A stretch of 64,000 nt of DNA from Pseudomonadota bacterium. Lineage in GTDB: Bacteria; Pseudomonadota; Alphaproteobacteria; Rhodospirillales; Magnetospirillaceae. Below, one piece after another: positions 14,832-24,980 of this stretch. Position 1 is the stretch's first letter, and each line of letters starts with the position of its first letter. The notes beneath the pieces were generated by a model. It saw nothing but the letters and a program-made list of their open reading frames with translations, did not search any database and had not been told where the DNA came from. The stretch covers positions 1 to 64,000 of the forward strand of contig JAJZVW010000012.1 of the NCBI GenBank assembly GCA_021847015.1, written 5' to 3'. The position numbers were made by a program, and so were the translations under genes.

Positions 14832-17231
14832 TCAGTATTCCGGTTCCAGTTCTAGGATGGCGGTTTCGCCCGGGGCGGAATCGATGGCGATCGCCCGGTT
14901 GGCCCGCCAACGCTTCAGAAGATCGCTGTAATGGCGGGACAGGATGTTGCCCGATTGGCCGGTGGCGATGATGAACCGGCTGTCCATCGGGCTGGACAGA
15001 TCGTAGACGGCCCGCAATCCCGCGCCGTGGACGTGATCGAAGCCCTCGCCGGCGAAGGTTCCCCGGTTCACGGTGAAGTCGTCGCCGTCGGTGGGGATTT
15101 CCAGGTGCGCCAGCCGCGACAACAGCGGAACGTGGTCCAGCACGGGATGGCCGAACACCGCATGGTGCTCGTCGCCCCACTTCCACGCGCGGGGGTCGGT
15201 TCCGTGGCGGTCGGCCAGGCCCGCGACCGCCGTCTCCAGGCTGCCGGCGAGCAGGTCGTCGCAGGATGGACGGGACGGCGCGGCGTTTTCGCACCAATGG
15301 TGGTGCCGGGTGAGGATGGCCATCAGCACCGCCGGGCGCAGCGGGCCGAAGGCGCGGAAATCGTTTCCCAGCGGCCTGGAGAGGACGTCCGCCCACGCCT
15401 GGCGCATCCATGCGTTGAAGATCAGCGGCTCGGGCCGGTTCCGGTCCATATGGCCGTCCCAGGCGGCGATCATGGCGGCGGCCTGGCGGGCGAGCGGCGA
15501 CGACGGATGGACATCGGCAAGCAGCGGCTTGATGTCCAGCGCCGCCAGCGACAGGGTGTCGAGCTGCATCGCCGCCATGTCGGCCGGCGTCAGCGCCGTC
15601 CGTCCGGCCAGCATCTGGCCGATCCGCTTGGCGCGGTAGCCGTCGGGCCATTCCGCCGTGATGGTGTAGGGGTAGCCGGCGGGCGTGACGCGGTTGTTGG
15701 AATTGACGATGACGCCGCTGTCGGGGGCGTAAGTCATCGGCAGGCGGTCGAACGGTATCCAGCCTTGCCAGTCCCCTTCGCCGGTCCAGCCGCGCGCGGG
15801 CGTCGCGCCGTCGCCGCTCGTGCGCAGGGGCACCCGTCCGGCGGTGACGAAGCCGATGTCGCCCGCGGTGTCGGCGAACGCGAAGTTCTGGACCGGGCTG
15901 TCGAAGGTTTTCAGGGCGTCGAGGAAACTCCGCCAGTTCACCGCCCGCTGAAGGTGCATCATGGCCTGGGCGGTGAGGTCGTCCGTCTCCAGCGCGGTCG
16001 AGCGCAGCGCCACCACTTCGCCCGGTCCCGCCAGGCCCTGCGCCGCGAGGTCGGAGATCACCGGCCCGTGGCGGGTCTGGCGCACGGTCATGACGACGTC
16101 GGCGCCCCCTTTGACCTTGATGACCTCCCGCCGGGTGACGAAGGGGCTCCGGCCCGCGGGGGTGAGGTAGCCGGCGCCATCCGGCGAAACCTTTTCGACG
16201 AAGAGGTCGACGGTGTCCGCGTGGGTGGTGGTGACGCCCCAGGCGATGCGGCGGTTGTGTCCGGCCAGGTGGAACGGCACTCCGGGCACGGTCGCGCCCG
16301 AGACCGTCAGGCCCGGCGCCTCGATGGACACCAGATACCACAGGATGGGCGCGCGGAAGGGAAGATGGGGGTCGTTCGCCAGCAGCGGCTTGCCCGAGGC
16401 GGTGTGCCGTCCATCCACGACCCACACGTTGGAGGCGAGGTAGGGCTCCGCCGTGGGCGGCAGGGCGGCCAGCAATCCCGCCGCGGTTCCGGCCGACAGG
16501 GTCACCGGCTGATCGGCGGCATAGCCTGGAAATAGGTCGCCGAGCTGCTCGGCGCTCAATTCCCCGGCCAGCTTCCCGCGCAGGACGTCGTCCTGCCAGT
16601 TGCCCACCAGCTGGATCGCCATCAGCCGCCCCCAGGCCAGGGTGTCGGCCGGCCGCCAGGGCTCGGGGCGGAAGCCCAGCAGCATGAATTCCAGCGGCAG
16701 GCGGTTGCGGTTGGCATCGATCCAGGCGTTGACGCCGTCCGCGTAGGCTTGCAGGGCGTCGCCGGTTTGCTTGTCGAGTTTGGCGACGCCCGCTTCCGCC
16801 AGACGGTAAAGCCCCAGGGTCCGCATGAAGCGGTCGTTGGGAAGTCCTTTTTCGCCGACGATTTCGGCCAGCCGCCCGGCGGCGATGCGCCGTTGCAGCT
16901 CCATCTGCCACATACGGTCCTGGGCATGCACCCAGCCCAGGACGAAATAGGCGTCGCGGATCGACCGCGCGGTGATGCGCGGGATGCCGTGGGCGTCCCG
17001 GGCCACTGTCGCCGGCAATTCCAGGCCCTTGACCGGCAGGCGCCCCTCGATGCGCGGCAGCGAGCTCATCAGCCATAGGAATGCGAGCGCCATGCCCAGG
17101 AGCGAGAAAAGGGCAACGCTGCTGACAAGCTTCGCCCGCCGGCTCATTTGGGTGCCGATGGCGTCGCTGTGCTCGGGGCGCGGCGGCGGCGCCGCGCTCC
17201 GGGAGGGCTCCTCGTGCAGAATGGTCTCCAT
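14832..17231 (-). CDS. Penicillin acylase family hydrolase
   Basis: An N-terminal nucleophile hydrolase of the penicillin amidase family, which cleaves amide bonds; members include acyl-homoserine-lactone acylases and true beta-lactam acylases. The 799-residue precursor has a membrane or signal segment (LVSSVALFSLLGMALAFLWL), an alpha-chain region starting RIEGRLPVKGLELPATVARD and AHGIPRITA, and a likely self-cleavage point before the Ser in EPYLASNVWVVDGRH. The beta-chain has LANDPHL and the conserved Asn-rich NSNNRV segment. The natural substrate cannot be read from sequence. An alternative start is ATG 17147. No clear Shine-Dalgarno marks either. Confidence 0.85.
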   Translation of the reverse strand: METILHEEPSRSAAPPPRPEHSDAIGTQMSRRAKLVSSVALFSLLGMALAFLWLMSSLPRIEGRLPVKGLELPATVARDAHGIPRITARSIRDAYFVLGWVHAQDRMWQMELQRRIAAGRLAEIVGEKGLPNDRFMRTLGLYRLAEAGVAKLDKQTGDALQAYADGVNAWIDANRNRLPLEFMLLGFRPEPWRPADTLAWGRLMAIQLVGNWQDDVLRGKLAGELSAEQLGDLFPGYAADQPVTLSAGTAAGLLAALPPTAEPYLASNVWVVDGRHTASGKPLLANDPHLPFRAPILWYLVSIEAPGLTVSGATVPGVPFHLAGHNRRIAWGVTTTHADTVDLFVEKVSPDGAGYLTPAGRSPFVTRREVIKVKGGADVVMTVRQTRHGPVISDLAAQGLAGPGEVVALRSTALETDDLTAQAMMHLQRAVNWRSFLDALKTFDSPVQNFAFADTAGDIGFVTAGRVPLRTSGDGATPARGWTGEGDWQGWIPFDRLPMTYAPDSGVIVNSNNRVTPAGYPYTITAEWPDGYRAKRIGQMLAGRTALTPADMAAMQLDTLSLAALDIKPLLADVHPSSPLARQAAAMIAAWDGHMDRNRPEPLIFNAWMRQAWADVLSRPLGNDFRAFGPLRPAVLMAILTRHHHWCENAAPSRPSCDDLLAGSLETAVAGLADRHGTDPRAWKWGDEHHAVFGHPVLDHVPLLSRLAHLEIPTDGDDFTVNRGTFAGEGFDHVHGAGLRAVYDLSSPMDSRFIIATGQSGNILSRHYSDLLKRWRANRAIAIDSAPGETAILELEPEY

Positions 17232-17387
17232 GCGCCTGGACAGACCGTTTCCTGCCGGCCTGCCGCAGGGCAAAGTCCTAGAGGTTTGGGAATCGCCGCG
17301 CAAGCCCCAGATACGCCCAAGGGCGCATTGGTTTCCGGCCCCCGTCCCATGGTATGAGGATTATCCCACCCAACCAAAGGGGGGCCG

Positions 17388-17792
17388 ATGATTGGACCGC
17401 TGAACCATGTCGCCATCGCCGTGCCGGACTTGGCCGCGGCGGCCAGGCTTTACCGCGAGACGCTGGGCGCCACGGTGTCCGAACCGGTGGCGCAGCCGGC
17501 CCACGGGGTGACGGTGGCATTCGTCACCCTGCCCAACACCAAGATCGAGCTTCTCCATCCGTTGGGGGAATCCTCGCCGATCGCCGCGTTCCTGGAAAAG
17601 AATCCGTCGGGTGGGATTCATCACCTGTGTTACGAGGTGGACGACATCCTCGCCGCCCGCGACCGCCTTCGCGCCCAGGGCGCGCGGGTCCTGGGGGACG
17701 GCGAGCCGAAGATCGGCGCGCACGGCAAGCCGGTGCTGTTCCTCCACCCGAAGGATTTTTGCGGTACGCTCGTGGAACTGGAACAGCGGTGA
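17388..17792 (+). CDS. mce: Methylmalonyl-CoA epimerase
   Basis: The enzyme interconverts the (R) and (S) forms of methylmalonyl-CoA, linking propionyl-CoA carboxylase to the B12-dependent mutase. The 134-residue vicinal-oxygen-chelate fold shows both halves: LNHVAIAVPDLAAAARLYRE with the first metal His7, then GGIHHLCYEVDDI and the late LFLHPKDFCGTLVELEQ with the Glu ligand. The length is typical. AAAGGGGGG lies just before the ATG. No mutase or carboxylase gene is adjacent. Confidence 0.9.
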   Translation: MIGPLNHVAIAVPDLAAAARLYRETLGATVSEPVAQPAHGVTVAFVTLPNTKIELLHPLGESSPIAAFLEKNPSGGIHHLCYEVDDILAARDRLRAQGARVLGDGEPKIGAHGKPVLFLHPKDFCGTLVELEQR

Positions 17793-17896
17793 CCCGGTGA
17801 CCGGGGAGGCGGCAACGCCGCCGGCATCGGAGGGGAAGCGAGGACAGCCAAGCGCGCGGAGGCGCGCGCCGGCGCTTGAGGCGAAGAGCAGAGACG

Positions 17897-18454
17897 ATGA
17901 ACTGGTATTGCGACGCGGCGCCGGGCCATCCCGTCCACGGGCCCTATCACGACGAGGAGTACGGGTTCCCGGTGGCCGACGACAGGGTTCTGTTCGAACG
18001 CCTGTGCCTGGAGATCTTCCAGGCCGGATTGTCCTGGCTGATCGTGCTGAAGAAGCGCGACGGGCTGGTGGCGGCGTTCGACGGCTTCCGGCCCGATGCC
18101 GTGGCCGCCTATGGCGAGGGCGACGTCGCCCGGCTGCTTGCCGACGGGCGCATCATCCGCAACCGCCGCAAGATCGAGGCGGTGATCGAGAACGCGCGCC
18201 GGCTCCGCGCCGTGCGTGCCGGTTTCGGTTCTTTCGCCGGCTGGATCGCCGCCCATCACCCGCTGTCCAAGGACGAATGGGTGGCGCTGTTCCGGCGGAC
18301 TTTCGTATTCATGGGCGGGGAAGTGGTGGCCGAGTTCCTGATGAGCATCGGCTACCTGCCGGGAGCGCACCGGGAGACCTGCCCCGTCTTCCGGCAGGTG
18401 GCCGAACGCCGGCCGGCCTGGATGGCCGGCCCGCCCGGGGCAAACGGCGGGTGA
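17897..18454 (+). CDS. tag: DNA-3-methyladenine glycosylase I
   Basis: Tag excises 3-methyladenine from alkylated DNA. The 185-residue product matches family landmarks: MNWYC, GPYHDEEYGFPVADDR, FERLCLEIFQAGLSWLIVLKKRDG, and IIRNRRKIEAVIENARR. The zinc ligands expected from E. coli Tag (Cys near the N-terminus, His in YHDEE, late His and Cys) have candidates in Cys5, His18 and GAHRETC. The second half is more divergent than the first. The start is the ATG of MNWYC; the seven residues before it are not conserved. Confidence 0.9.
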   Translation: MNWYCDAAPGHPVHGPYHDEEYGFPVADDRVLFERLCLEIFQAGLSWLIVLKKRDGLVAAFDGFRPDAVAAYGEGDVARLLADGRIIRNRRKIEAVIENARRLRAVRAGFGSFAGWIAAHHPLSKDEWVALFRRTFVFMGGEVVAEFLMSIGYLPGAHRETCPVFRQVAERRPAWMAGPPGANGG

Positions 18455-18506
18455 TTGCGCGACGGGTAATTGCGCGAGGGGGACGCCGAGGCGGTCCAAA
18501 AACAAG

Positions 18507-18537
18507 AATGGCAAGATCGATGCGCGATCTTGCCATT
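18507..18537. terminator. 13-bp hairpin downstream of tag
   Basis: AATGGCAAGATCG and CGATCTTGCCATT form a perfect 13-bp stem with loop ATGCG. It is preceded by AAAACAAG and followed by TTC, so it could work in both directions, though the T-run is short. It lies 52 bases after the tag stop. Confidence 0.6.
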
Positions 18538-18866
18538 TTCCTGGATCTCCCCGCTCTTACGGCCACTGACCGGCCGTCGGCGCTTACCTCCCTAAACTCG
18601 AGCCGTTTTCGGCCGAGTGGCTTTCTTGAAGCCAGTGGTCGAACTGTATGGAAGTTCGTTCCACTCGTCACCAAAAATTTTCCATAAAATTGCGCAAAGA
18701 TCAATAATCCTTGGCAAGCCTTGCGCCGATGGCGGCATTGCGGCAGGCTGACGGTGGGCTGCCGCCGGAGACCTTGCCGGCTCCTGCCGACTGGGCCGCC
18801 CGAACGATCCCTCGCTTGCGCCGGGGACGGCCACGCGACGCGCACAACGAAACCCGGGAGGACGTC
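18538..18866. other. Noncoding stretch before exported-protein gene
   Basis: The stretch is less GC-rich than its surroundings, especially around 18590-18710. I see no family-like reading frame, no core repeat and no convincing promoter hexamers. It must hold the promoter of the gene at 18867, whose GGGAGG ribosome site is at 18855-18860. Confidence 0.4.
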
Positions 18867-19310
18867 ATGCTTCGCCCCATGGCCCTGCTGGCCCTGGCTT
18901 GCCTGGCCACACCCGCTCTGGCCCAGGACGCCGGAACATCCCGTCAGGTAACCATCAGCACGAGCGATTGCCAGGCGCTCGTGCGTCACGTTCCCGCGCC
19001 GGGCGTGGCCTACCAGCCGGGGGTAGACGTTCACGGCAATCCGGTTGCGCCGGCCGACCTGGACAGCGGCCAGGATGGGCAGGGGTGGCAACTGCCCCGC
19101 ACCATCCAGTTTCCTTTGGTCATCAATCCGTTCAATCCGCAAGGAACGTCGAACTCGGCGGCGGCGCGGCAATTCGCCCTTACCGAGATGCCGATTGGCA
19201 CCGTGACGGTGGACACTGTCACCGGCGACGTGCGCCTCGACGGGCAACCGGTGACGCCCCCCGCCGCCCAGGCCATCGCCGACGCGTGCCGCAAGCGCGG
19301 CGTGCGGTAG
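18867..19310 (+). CDS. Exported protein of unknown function
   Basis: I do not recognise this 147-residue protein. A clear signal peptide (MLRPMALLALACLATPALAQ, cleavage after Ala-Leu-Ala) is followed by a small soluble domain with two cysteines, one in STSDCQALVRH and one in IADACRKRGVR near the C-terminus, which could form a disulfide in the periplasm. Repeated phrases such as GVDVHGNPVAPADLDS and GTVTVDTVTGDVRLDGQPV suggest a short beta-rich fold. The ATG follows a strong GGGAGG site; the longer open frame upstream has no coding look. Confidence 0.8.
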   Translation: MLRPMALLALACLATPALAQDAGTSRQVTISTSDCQALVRHVPAPGVAYQPGVDVHGNPVAPADLDSGQDGQGWQLPRTIQFPLVINPFNPQGTSNSAAARQFALTEMPIGTVTVDTVTGDVRLDGQPVTPPAAQAIADACRKRGVR

Positions 19311-19332
19311 CCGGCGAGGCGCGGGCGGGGCC

Positions 19333-21297
19333 TCACGCCGCCCGGATGCCGCTCGCGGCGGCGTGAAGGTCGGCGCGCAGGGTCTCCGCCTGCTCCGACA
19401 GCTTGTTGCCGGCCGCCAGCGTGTTGTCGGCGGCGCGGCCGGTTTCGCCCACCGCCGCGTTGACCCCGGCAATATTGTTGGAGACTTCGTGGGTGCCGAG
19501 GGCCGCCTGCTGGACGTTGCGGGCGATCTCGCCGGTGGCGGCGCCCTGTTCCTCGACCGCCGCCGCGATGGTGGCGGACACCGCGTTCATCCGTTCGACC
19601 ACTCGGCCGATGGAGGCGATGGCGTCGCCGACGCCGTTCGTGGCCGCGGTCACCCCGGCGATCAGGGTGGTGATCTCATCGGTGGCCTTGGCGGTCTGTC
19701 CGGCCAGGCCCTTTACCTCGCCGGCGACCACGGCGAAGCCCTTGCCGGTATCGCCGGCCCTGGCCGCCTCGATGGTGGCGTTCAGGGCCAGAAGGTTGGT
19801 CTGCGCGGCGATGTCGGTGATGAACTCGACCACCTCGCCGATCTTGCGCACCGCGCCGGCCAGTTCGGCGATGCGGTGGTCGGCCTGGCTGGCCACCTCC
19901 ACCGCCTCGCCGGCGATGCGGGTGCCTTCGGCGGTCTGGTTTCCGATCTCGCTGATGGACGAACTCAGTTCCTCGGTGGCGGCGGCGACGGTGGCGACAT
20001 TGGCCGAGGCCTGCTCGGCGGCGGCGGCCACCGCGGCGGCGCGCTGCTCCGCCTGTCCGACCAGCCGTTTCATCTCGCCGGCGACCACCACCATCTCCGA
20101 CGAGGCGGACCCCATCGCGGCGGCGACGCTGCCCACCGACCGTTCAAGGTCGTCGGCCACCTTGATCATGGTGTCGCGGCGGCATTGCTCGGCCTCGGCG
20201 CGCATGCGCTCCTGTTGGGCGTGAAGCTCGCCGTTCTCCTCGGCGTGGTGCTTGAACACCTCGACCGCGCGGGCCATTTCGCCCACCTCGTCGGTGCGCC
20301 CGGTCGAAGGCACCGCCACCGCCAGATCGCCGCCGGCCAGGGCGCGCATAACCCCGGTGATGCCCACCAGCGGCGCCGCGATGCCCTGGGCCAGCAGCCA
20401 TGCGGCGGCCAGCGCCGCCGCCAGGACGGCGAGCACGATGACCAGCGCGGTGTTGCGGGCCGAGGCATACTGGGCGGCGTATTCGCCGGCGTCCATTACG
20501 ATCTCGACCACGGCGACCGGCTTGCCCGAATAGTCGGGCACCGCCGCCGCCAGCGCCGCCACCGGCTGGCCGCCCAACTCGCCGCTGCGCACCACGACGC
20601 CACCCGCCAGCGCCCGCTCGAATTCCGGCTCGGCAAGCAGGCCGCCGGCGGTGGCGGCGAGGGTCTTGAAGGTGCCGGCCTTGGCGTCCTTGACGTGAAT
20701 GGCGACGTCCACGCCGAAGTGCGTCTTGAAGGCCTCGATGAACGGGTTGCCGAAGGACAGGCCGATTTCGACCGTGCCCACCGGCGCGGCTCCGTTGTCG
20801 ACCGGCAGCACCGCGCGCACCCCCAGCCCGGCGACGCCGCCCTCAAGGCCGAGTTCCGGCTCGTGCTTGCGGTTGGCGTCGACGACGGTACGGCGGAACG
20901 ACGACAGGTCGTCGCCGAACTTCCTCGGCATGTGTACGCGCAGGAACGAGGTGGCGGGCGGCAGGTGGAACTGGAACTGGTCGACTTCGGCCTTGGCCCT
21001 CAGCGTCGCGAATCCGGGGACGAACAGGGCGGCGAGACGGTCGCGGTCGCCGGCGGCGAACGCCTGCTGCACCTCGGGGATGCCGGCCACCAGCCACGCC
21101 ATGCCGGCGGCGCTGTTGGTGGCGGTGGTGAGGGCGGCGGCGAAGGCGTCATTGAAGCCGCGCAGTTCGCGCCGCTCGGCGCGGTCGATGGTGGCGGACA
21201 TCTCGTGCAGCATTGCCGGAACCAGGACTCCGGCCACCACGGCCGCGAGGCCGACGAAACTGACGACCAACCGTGCTTTTATTCCGGTTTTCACCAC
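19333..21297 (-). CDS. Methyl-accepting chemotaxis protein with double-Cache sensor
   Basis: A 654-residue chemoreceptor. Order: membrane helix (about 8-30), a periplasmic sensor to about residue 280, a second helix ([20 protein letters not shown]), a HAMP domain, then a long coiled-coil signalling domain whose tip reads [20 protein letters not shown]. The sensor contains [23 protein letters not shown] and [17 protein letters not shown], a pattern I associate with the dCache_3 type. The ligand is unknown. GTG start with GGAGGG upstream. No other chemotaxis gene is adjacent, but the flagellar stator genes are 5 kb away. Confidence 0.93.
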   Translation of the reverse strand: MVKTGIKARLVVSFVGLAAVVAGVLVPAMLHEMSATIDRAERRELRGFNDAFAAALTTATNSAAGMAWLVAGIPEVQQAFAAGDRDRLAALFVPGFATLRAKAEVDQFQFHLPPATSFLRVHMPRKFGDDLSSFRRTVVDANRKHEPELGLEGGVAGLGVRAVLPVDNGAAPVGTVEIGLSFGNPFIEAFKTHFGVDVAIHVKDAKAGTFKTLAATAGGLLAEPEFERALAGGVVVRSGELGGQPVAALAAAVPDYSGKPVAVVEIVMDAGEYAAQYASARNTALVIVLAVLAAALAAAWLLAQGIAAPLVGITGVMRALAGGDLAVAVPSTGRTDEVGEMARAVEVFKHHAEENGELHAQQERMRAEAEQCRRDTMIKVADDLERSVGSVAAAMGSASSEMVVVAGEMKRLVGQAEQRAAAVAAAAEQASANVATVAAATEELSSSISEIGNQTAEGTRIAGEAVEVASQADHRIAELAGAVRKIGEVVEFITDIAAQTNLLALNATIEAARAGDTGKGFAVVAGEVKGLAGQTAKATDEITTLIAGVTAATNGVGDAIASIGRVVERMNAVSATIAAAVEEQGAATGEIARNVQQAALGTHEVSNNIAGVNAAVGETGRAADNTLAAGNKLSEQAETLRADLHAAASGIRAA

Positions 21298-21653
21298 GCA
21301 ACCCTCCGTCCCTTGGACACAGTTTCACCAATCCGCCATCCCCCGATGGGCGGTCGTTCCCCCCCACCTCCTTGGGTAGAATATCGTCCGAAAAGGCGTT
21401 CGGGAAGCGGCAGTGTGCGTATTAATTTCCAAAAATTTGCTGTGATTATAATGGGTTGGTGGCGGGCGGGCGGGCGGTGGTGCGGCGCCCCGGACGCCAC
21501 CGCCGCGGCCGCTTCGCTTGCCCGGCATGGCATGCCTCCGAACGCATTGTCTTCGGGACGGGCTTTGCCTAAAGTCCCCACTCCGCCGTGGAACGCTGGC
21601 GTCCGTGTCCGTGTCCCAGTCCATGCCTGCCGAGAATTCCCAAGGAAAATCCC
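21298..21653. other. Divergent intergenic region between chemoreceptor and proS
   Basis: This gap must carry promoters in both directions. ATTATAAT at 21445-21452 gives a TATAAT on each strand (21447-21452 plus, 21445-21450 minus) inside an AT-rich patch at 21420-21452. No convincing -35 was found at normal spacing for either. No core repeat is present. Confidence 0.4.
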
Positions 21654-22943
21654 ATGCGCCTTTCCGTCTTTTTCATGCCGACGCTCAAAGAGACCCCGGC
21701 CGAGGCCCAGATCGCCTCCCATCGCCTGATGCTGCGCGCGGGCATGGTCCGGCAGTCGGCGGCGGGCATCTATTCATGGCTGCCGTTGGGCTGGAAGGTG
21801 CTGCGCAAGATCCAGCAGATCGTGCGCGAGGAGCAGGACGCGGCAGGCGCCCAGGAAGTGCTGATGCCGACGATCCAGTCGGCCGACATCTGGCGCGAAA
21901 GCGGCCGCTATGACGCCTACGGCAAGGAGATGCTGCGCATCACCGACCGCCATGACCGCGAAATGCTGTACGGCCCCACCAACGAGGAGCTGATCACCCA
22001 GCTGTTCCGGGACAACGTCAAGAGCTACCGGGAACTGCCCAAGATCCTCTACCATATCCAGTGGAAGTTCCGTGACGAGGTGCGGCCCCGCTTCGGAGTC
22101 ATGCGCGGGCGCGAGTTCCTGATGAAGGATAGCTACTCCTTCGACGTCGATTATGAAGGCGCAAAGCGGTCTTACGAGGTGATGTTCAACGCCTATCTTA
22201 AGACCTTCAAGCGCATGGGCTTGACCGCCATTCCCATGCAGGCGGATCCGGGGGCCATCGGCGGCAACCTGTCCCACGAGTTCCACATCCTCGCCGAGAC
22301 GGGCGAAAGCGGGGTGTTCTACGACATCGCCTACGACGAGCTGGCGGCCAAGGGCGAGATCGACCTGGACGCGCTGTCGCGGCTGTACGCGGTCACCGAC
22401 GAGAAGCACGACCCCAACGCCCCCAACGTCCCCCCGCCCGAGCGCCTGAAGGTGGCGCGCGGAATCGAGGTCGGCCATATCTTCTATTTCGGCACCAAGT
22501 ATTCCAAGGCCATGAACGCCGTGGTGGCCGGCCCCGACGGCAATCCGCTGGTGGTCGAGATGGGGTCCTACGGCATCGGCGTGTCGCGTCTGGTGGGCGC
22601 CATCGTCGAGGCCTTCCACGACGACCGGGGCATCAAATGGCCGGAGAGCGTGGCGCCGTTCAAGGTGGGGCTCATCAACCTCAAGGTCGGCGATTCCGCC
22701 TGCGACACGGTGTGCGAGGACATCTATCGCAGGCTGTCGGCGGCCGGCGTCGAAATCCTTTACGACGACCGCGACGAGCGGGCCGGCGTCAAGTTCGCCG
22801 ACATGGACCTGATCGGGCTGCCCTGGCAATTGGTGGCGGGGCCCAAGGGCCTGGCCGCCGGGGTGGTCGAGCTGAAGAGCCGGCACACGGGCGAGAAGCA
22901 GGAGCTTTCCGTCGAATCGGCCTTGGCGCGCCTGTGCGGCTGA
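21654..22943 (+). CDS. proS: Prolyl-tRNA synthetase
   Basis: ProS charges tRNA-Pro. The 429-residue protein is the short bacterial form that lacks the large editing insertion of E. coli ProS, as is normal in alphaproteobacteria. Class II features include [22 protein letters not shown] (motif 1 region), [23 protein letters not shown] (motif 2) and [16 protein letters not shown] (motif 3), followed by an anticodon-binding domain ([38 protein letters not shown]). [13 protein letters not shown] is the conserved start. It lies 22 bases before the lolC/E permease gene. Confidence 0.96.
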   Translation: MRLSVFFMPTLKETPAEAQIASHRLMLRAGMVRQSAAGIYSWLPLGWKVLRKIQQIVREEQDAAGAQEVLMPTIQSADIWRESGRYDAYGKEMLRITDRHDREMLYGPTNEELITQLFRDNVKSYRELPKILYHIQWKFRDEVRPRFGVMRGREFLMKDSYSFDVDYEGAKRSYEVMFNAYLKTFKRMGLTAIPMQADPGAIGGNLSHEFHILAETGESGVFYDIAYDELAAKGEIDLDALSRLYAVTDEKHDPNAPNVPPPERLKVARGIEVGHIFYFGTKYSKAMNAVVAGPDGNPLVVEMGSYGIGVSRLVGAIVEAFHDDRGIKWPESVAPFKVGLINLKVGDSACDTVCEDIYRRLSAAGVEILYDDRDERAGVKFADMDLIGLPWQLVAGPKGLAAGVVELKSRHTGEKQELSVESALARLCG

Positions 22944-22965
22944 GGGCCGGGAAAGGAATGTGAGC

Positions 22966-24210
22966 ATGGTGTTCGACGCCTTCGAACGGATGGTGGCGTT
23001 CCGCTACCTGCGTGCCCGGCGCAAGGAGGGCTTCATCTCGGTCATCGCCGGCTTTTCCCTGCTCGGCATCGGGCTGGGGGTGGCCACGCTGATCGTGGTG
23101 ATGGCGGTGATGAACGGTTTCCGCCAGGAATTGCTGTCGCGCATCCTGGGCATCAACGGCCATATCGGCGTCTACGGCGCCGGAATCGCCATGACCGATT
23201 TCGATCCTTTGGCCGGGTCCATCCGCAAGGTTGCGGGCGTCACGCTGGCCATCCCCACCATCGAAGGCCAGGTCATGGCGACCTCGCCGGTGGCCGCCGC
23301 GGGCGCGGTGGTGCGCGGCGTGCGGCCCGCCGACCTGCTGGACCGGCCCATCATCACCAAGAACCTGATCGGCAATGCCGCCGAGTTCCACGGCAACGAT
23401 TCCGTCATCCTCGGCCGGCGCCTGGCGGAGAAGCTGGGGGTTGGGGTGGGGGACAAAGTCACCCTGATTTCGCCCAAGGGCAACGTCACCGCCTTCGGCA
23501 CGGTGCCCAGGATGCGCGCGTTCAAGGTCGTCGCCACCTTCGAAGCCGGCATGTACGAGTACGATTCCAGCTTCGTCTTCATGCCCCTGTCGGCGGCCCA
23601 GGCCTATTTCCAGCTTCCCGGCCAGGTCACCATGATCGAGGTGTTCGTCGCCGATCCCGACCGGGTTCCCGACATCCGCTACGACATCTACAAGCTGGCC
23701 GGGGCAGGGGCCCGCATCTACGACTGGCAGCAGGCCAACGCCAGCTTCTTCAACGCCATCCAGGTGGAACGGAACGTCATGTTCCTGATCCTCACGCTGA
23801 TCATCATCGTCGCCGCCTTCAACATCATCTCCAGCCTGATCATGCTGGTGAAGGACAAGGGGCGCGACATCGCCATCCTGCGCACCATGGGGGCGACGCG
23901 GGGGATGATCATGCGGATATTCTTCCTGTCGGGCGCCAGCGTCGGCGTCGCCGGCACGCTGTTCGGGTTGCTGCTGGGCGTGTGGTTCGCCAGCCATATC
24001 GAGCAGATCCGCCAATTCATCCAGGGCATCATCGGCCGCGACCTGTTCGCCGCCGAGATCTATTTCCTCACCCAGATCCCGGCGCGCATCGACACCGGCG
24101 AGGTGGTCGCCGTGGTGGGCATGTCGCTGGTCCTGTCCTTCGCCGCGACCATCTACCCGTCGTGGCGGGCGGCCAATCTCGATCCGGTGGAGGCCTTGCG
24201 CTATGAGTGA
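22966..24210 (+). CDS. lolC: Lipoprotein-releasing ABC transporter permease (LolC/LolE)
   Basis: The permease of the Lol system pulls mature outer-membrane lipoproteins from the inner membrane and hands them to LolA. The 414-residue protein has the LolC/E layout: [47 protein letters not shown] at the N-terminus (first helix), a large periplasmic domain (about 50-270), and three C-terminal helices starting [20 protein letters not shown], with the coupling segment [19 protein letters not shown]. As in most alphaproteobacteria one permease gene serves, so it cannot be split into LolC or LolE. AAAGGA precedes ATG 22966. It overlaps lolD by 8 bases. Confidence 0.94.
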   Translation: MVFDAFERMVAFRYLRARRKEGFISVIAGFSLLGIGLGVATLIVVMAVMNGFRQELLSRILGINGHIGVYGAGIAMTDFDPLAGSIRKVAGVTLAIPTIEGQVMATSPVAAAGAVVRGVRPADLLDRPIITKNLIGNAAEFHGNDSVILGRRLAEKLGVGVGDKVTLISPKGNVTAFGTVPRMRAFKVVATFEAGMYEYDSSFVFMPLSAAQAYFQLPGQVTMIEVFVADPDRVPDIRYDIYKLAGAGARIYDWQQANASFFNAIQVERNVMFLILTLIIIVAAFNIISSLIMLVKDKGRDIAILRTMGATRGMIMRIFFLSGASVGVAGTLFGLLLGVWFASHIEQIRQFIQGIIGRDLFAAEIYFLTQIPARIDTGEVVAVVGMSLVLSFAATIYPSWRAANLDPVEALRYE

Positions 24211-24895
24211 GCCTGCCCGCGCGGGCGGCCTCCGGCTGGAAGGGGTGTCCCGCAGCTTCTCCCAGGGCAAGGCCGTCCTGGAGGTGCTGAAGGGCGCCGA
24301 CCTCGCCATCCGCCCCGGCGAGATCGTCGCCCTGGTCGGGCCTTCGGGGGCGGGGAAATCCACCCTGCTGCACATCGCCGGCCTGCTGGAACGCCCCGAC
24401 GAGGGCGAAGTCTGGCTGGCGGGCGAGCCGTGCGGCAAGCTTTCGGACGATAGGCGGACCGGATTGCGGCGGACCTTTCTCGGTTTCGTCTATCAGTACC
24501 ACCATCTGCTGCCGGAATTTTCCGCGGTCGAGAACGTCGTCCTGCCGCAGATGATCGCGGGCGTGGCGCGGGGGAAGGCCCGCGACCGGGCGATGCGGCT
24601 GCTCGACGTCATGGGGCTGGCCCAGCGCGCCCAGCACCGGCCGGGGCAATTGTCGGGAGGCGAGCAGCAGCGGGTGGCCATCGCCCGCGCCCTCGCCAAC
24701 GATCCCAAGGTGCTGCTGGCGGACGAGCCCACCGGCAACCTCGATCCCCATACCTCGGAGACGGTTTTCGACGAGCTTCTGCGTCTGGTCCGCACCTCGG
24801 GCGTGGCGGCCCTGATCGCCACCCACAATCCCGACCTGGCCCGGCGCATGGACCGCGTCGTGCGCCTGGAGGAGGGGCGGCTGGCCGGGGCGTAA
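24203..24895 (+). CDS. lolD: Lipoprotein-releasing ABC transporter ATPase LolD
   Basis: LolD powers lipoprotein release by the LolC/E permease encoded just upstream, with which it overlaps by 8 bases. The 230-residue protein has Walker [10 protein letters not shown] (about 44-52), Q-loop YQYHH, signature [15 protein letters not shown], Walker [13 protein letters not shown] and the H-loop [10 protein letters not shown]. The length and order match the MacB/LolD class of ABC ATPases. Confidence 0.96.
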   Translation: MSEPARAGGLRLEGVSRSFSQGKAVLEVLKGADLAIRPGEIVALVGPSGAGKSTLLHIAGLLERPDEGEVWLAGEPCGKLSDDRRTGLRRTFLGFVYQYHHLLPEFSAVENVVLPQMIAGVARGKARDRAMRLLDVMGLAQRAQHRPGQLSGGEQQRVAIARALANDPKVLLADEPTGNLDPHTSETVFDELLRLVRTSGVAALIATHNPDLARRMDRVVRLEEGRLAGA

Positions 24896-24980
24896 GGGGC
24901 GCCCGCGTCCGCTACGCCGTGTGCGGCGGCGACGATCCTCGTCCCCGGGTGTATTATGTCAGGGACAGGAGGATCGGGTC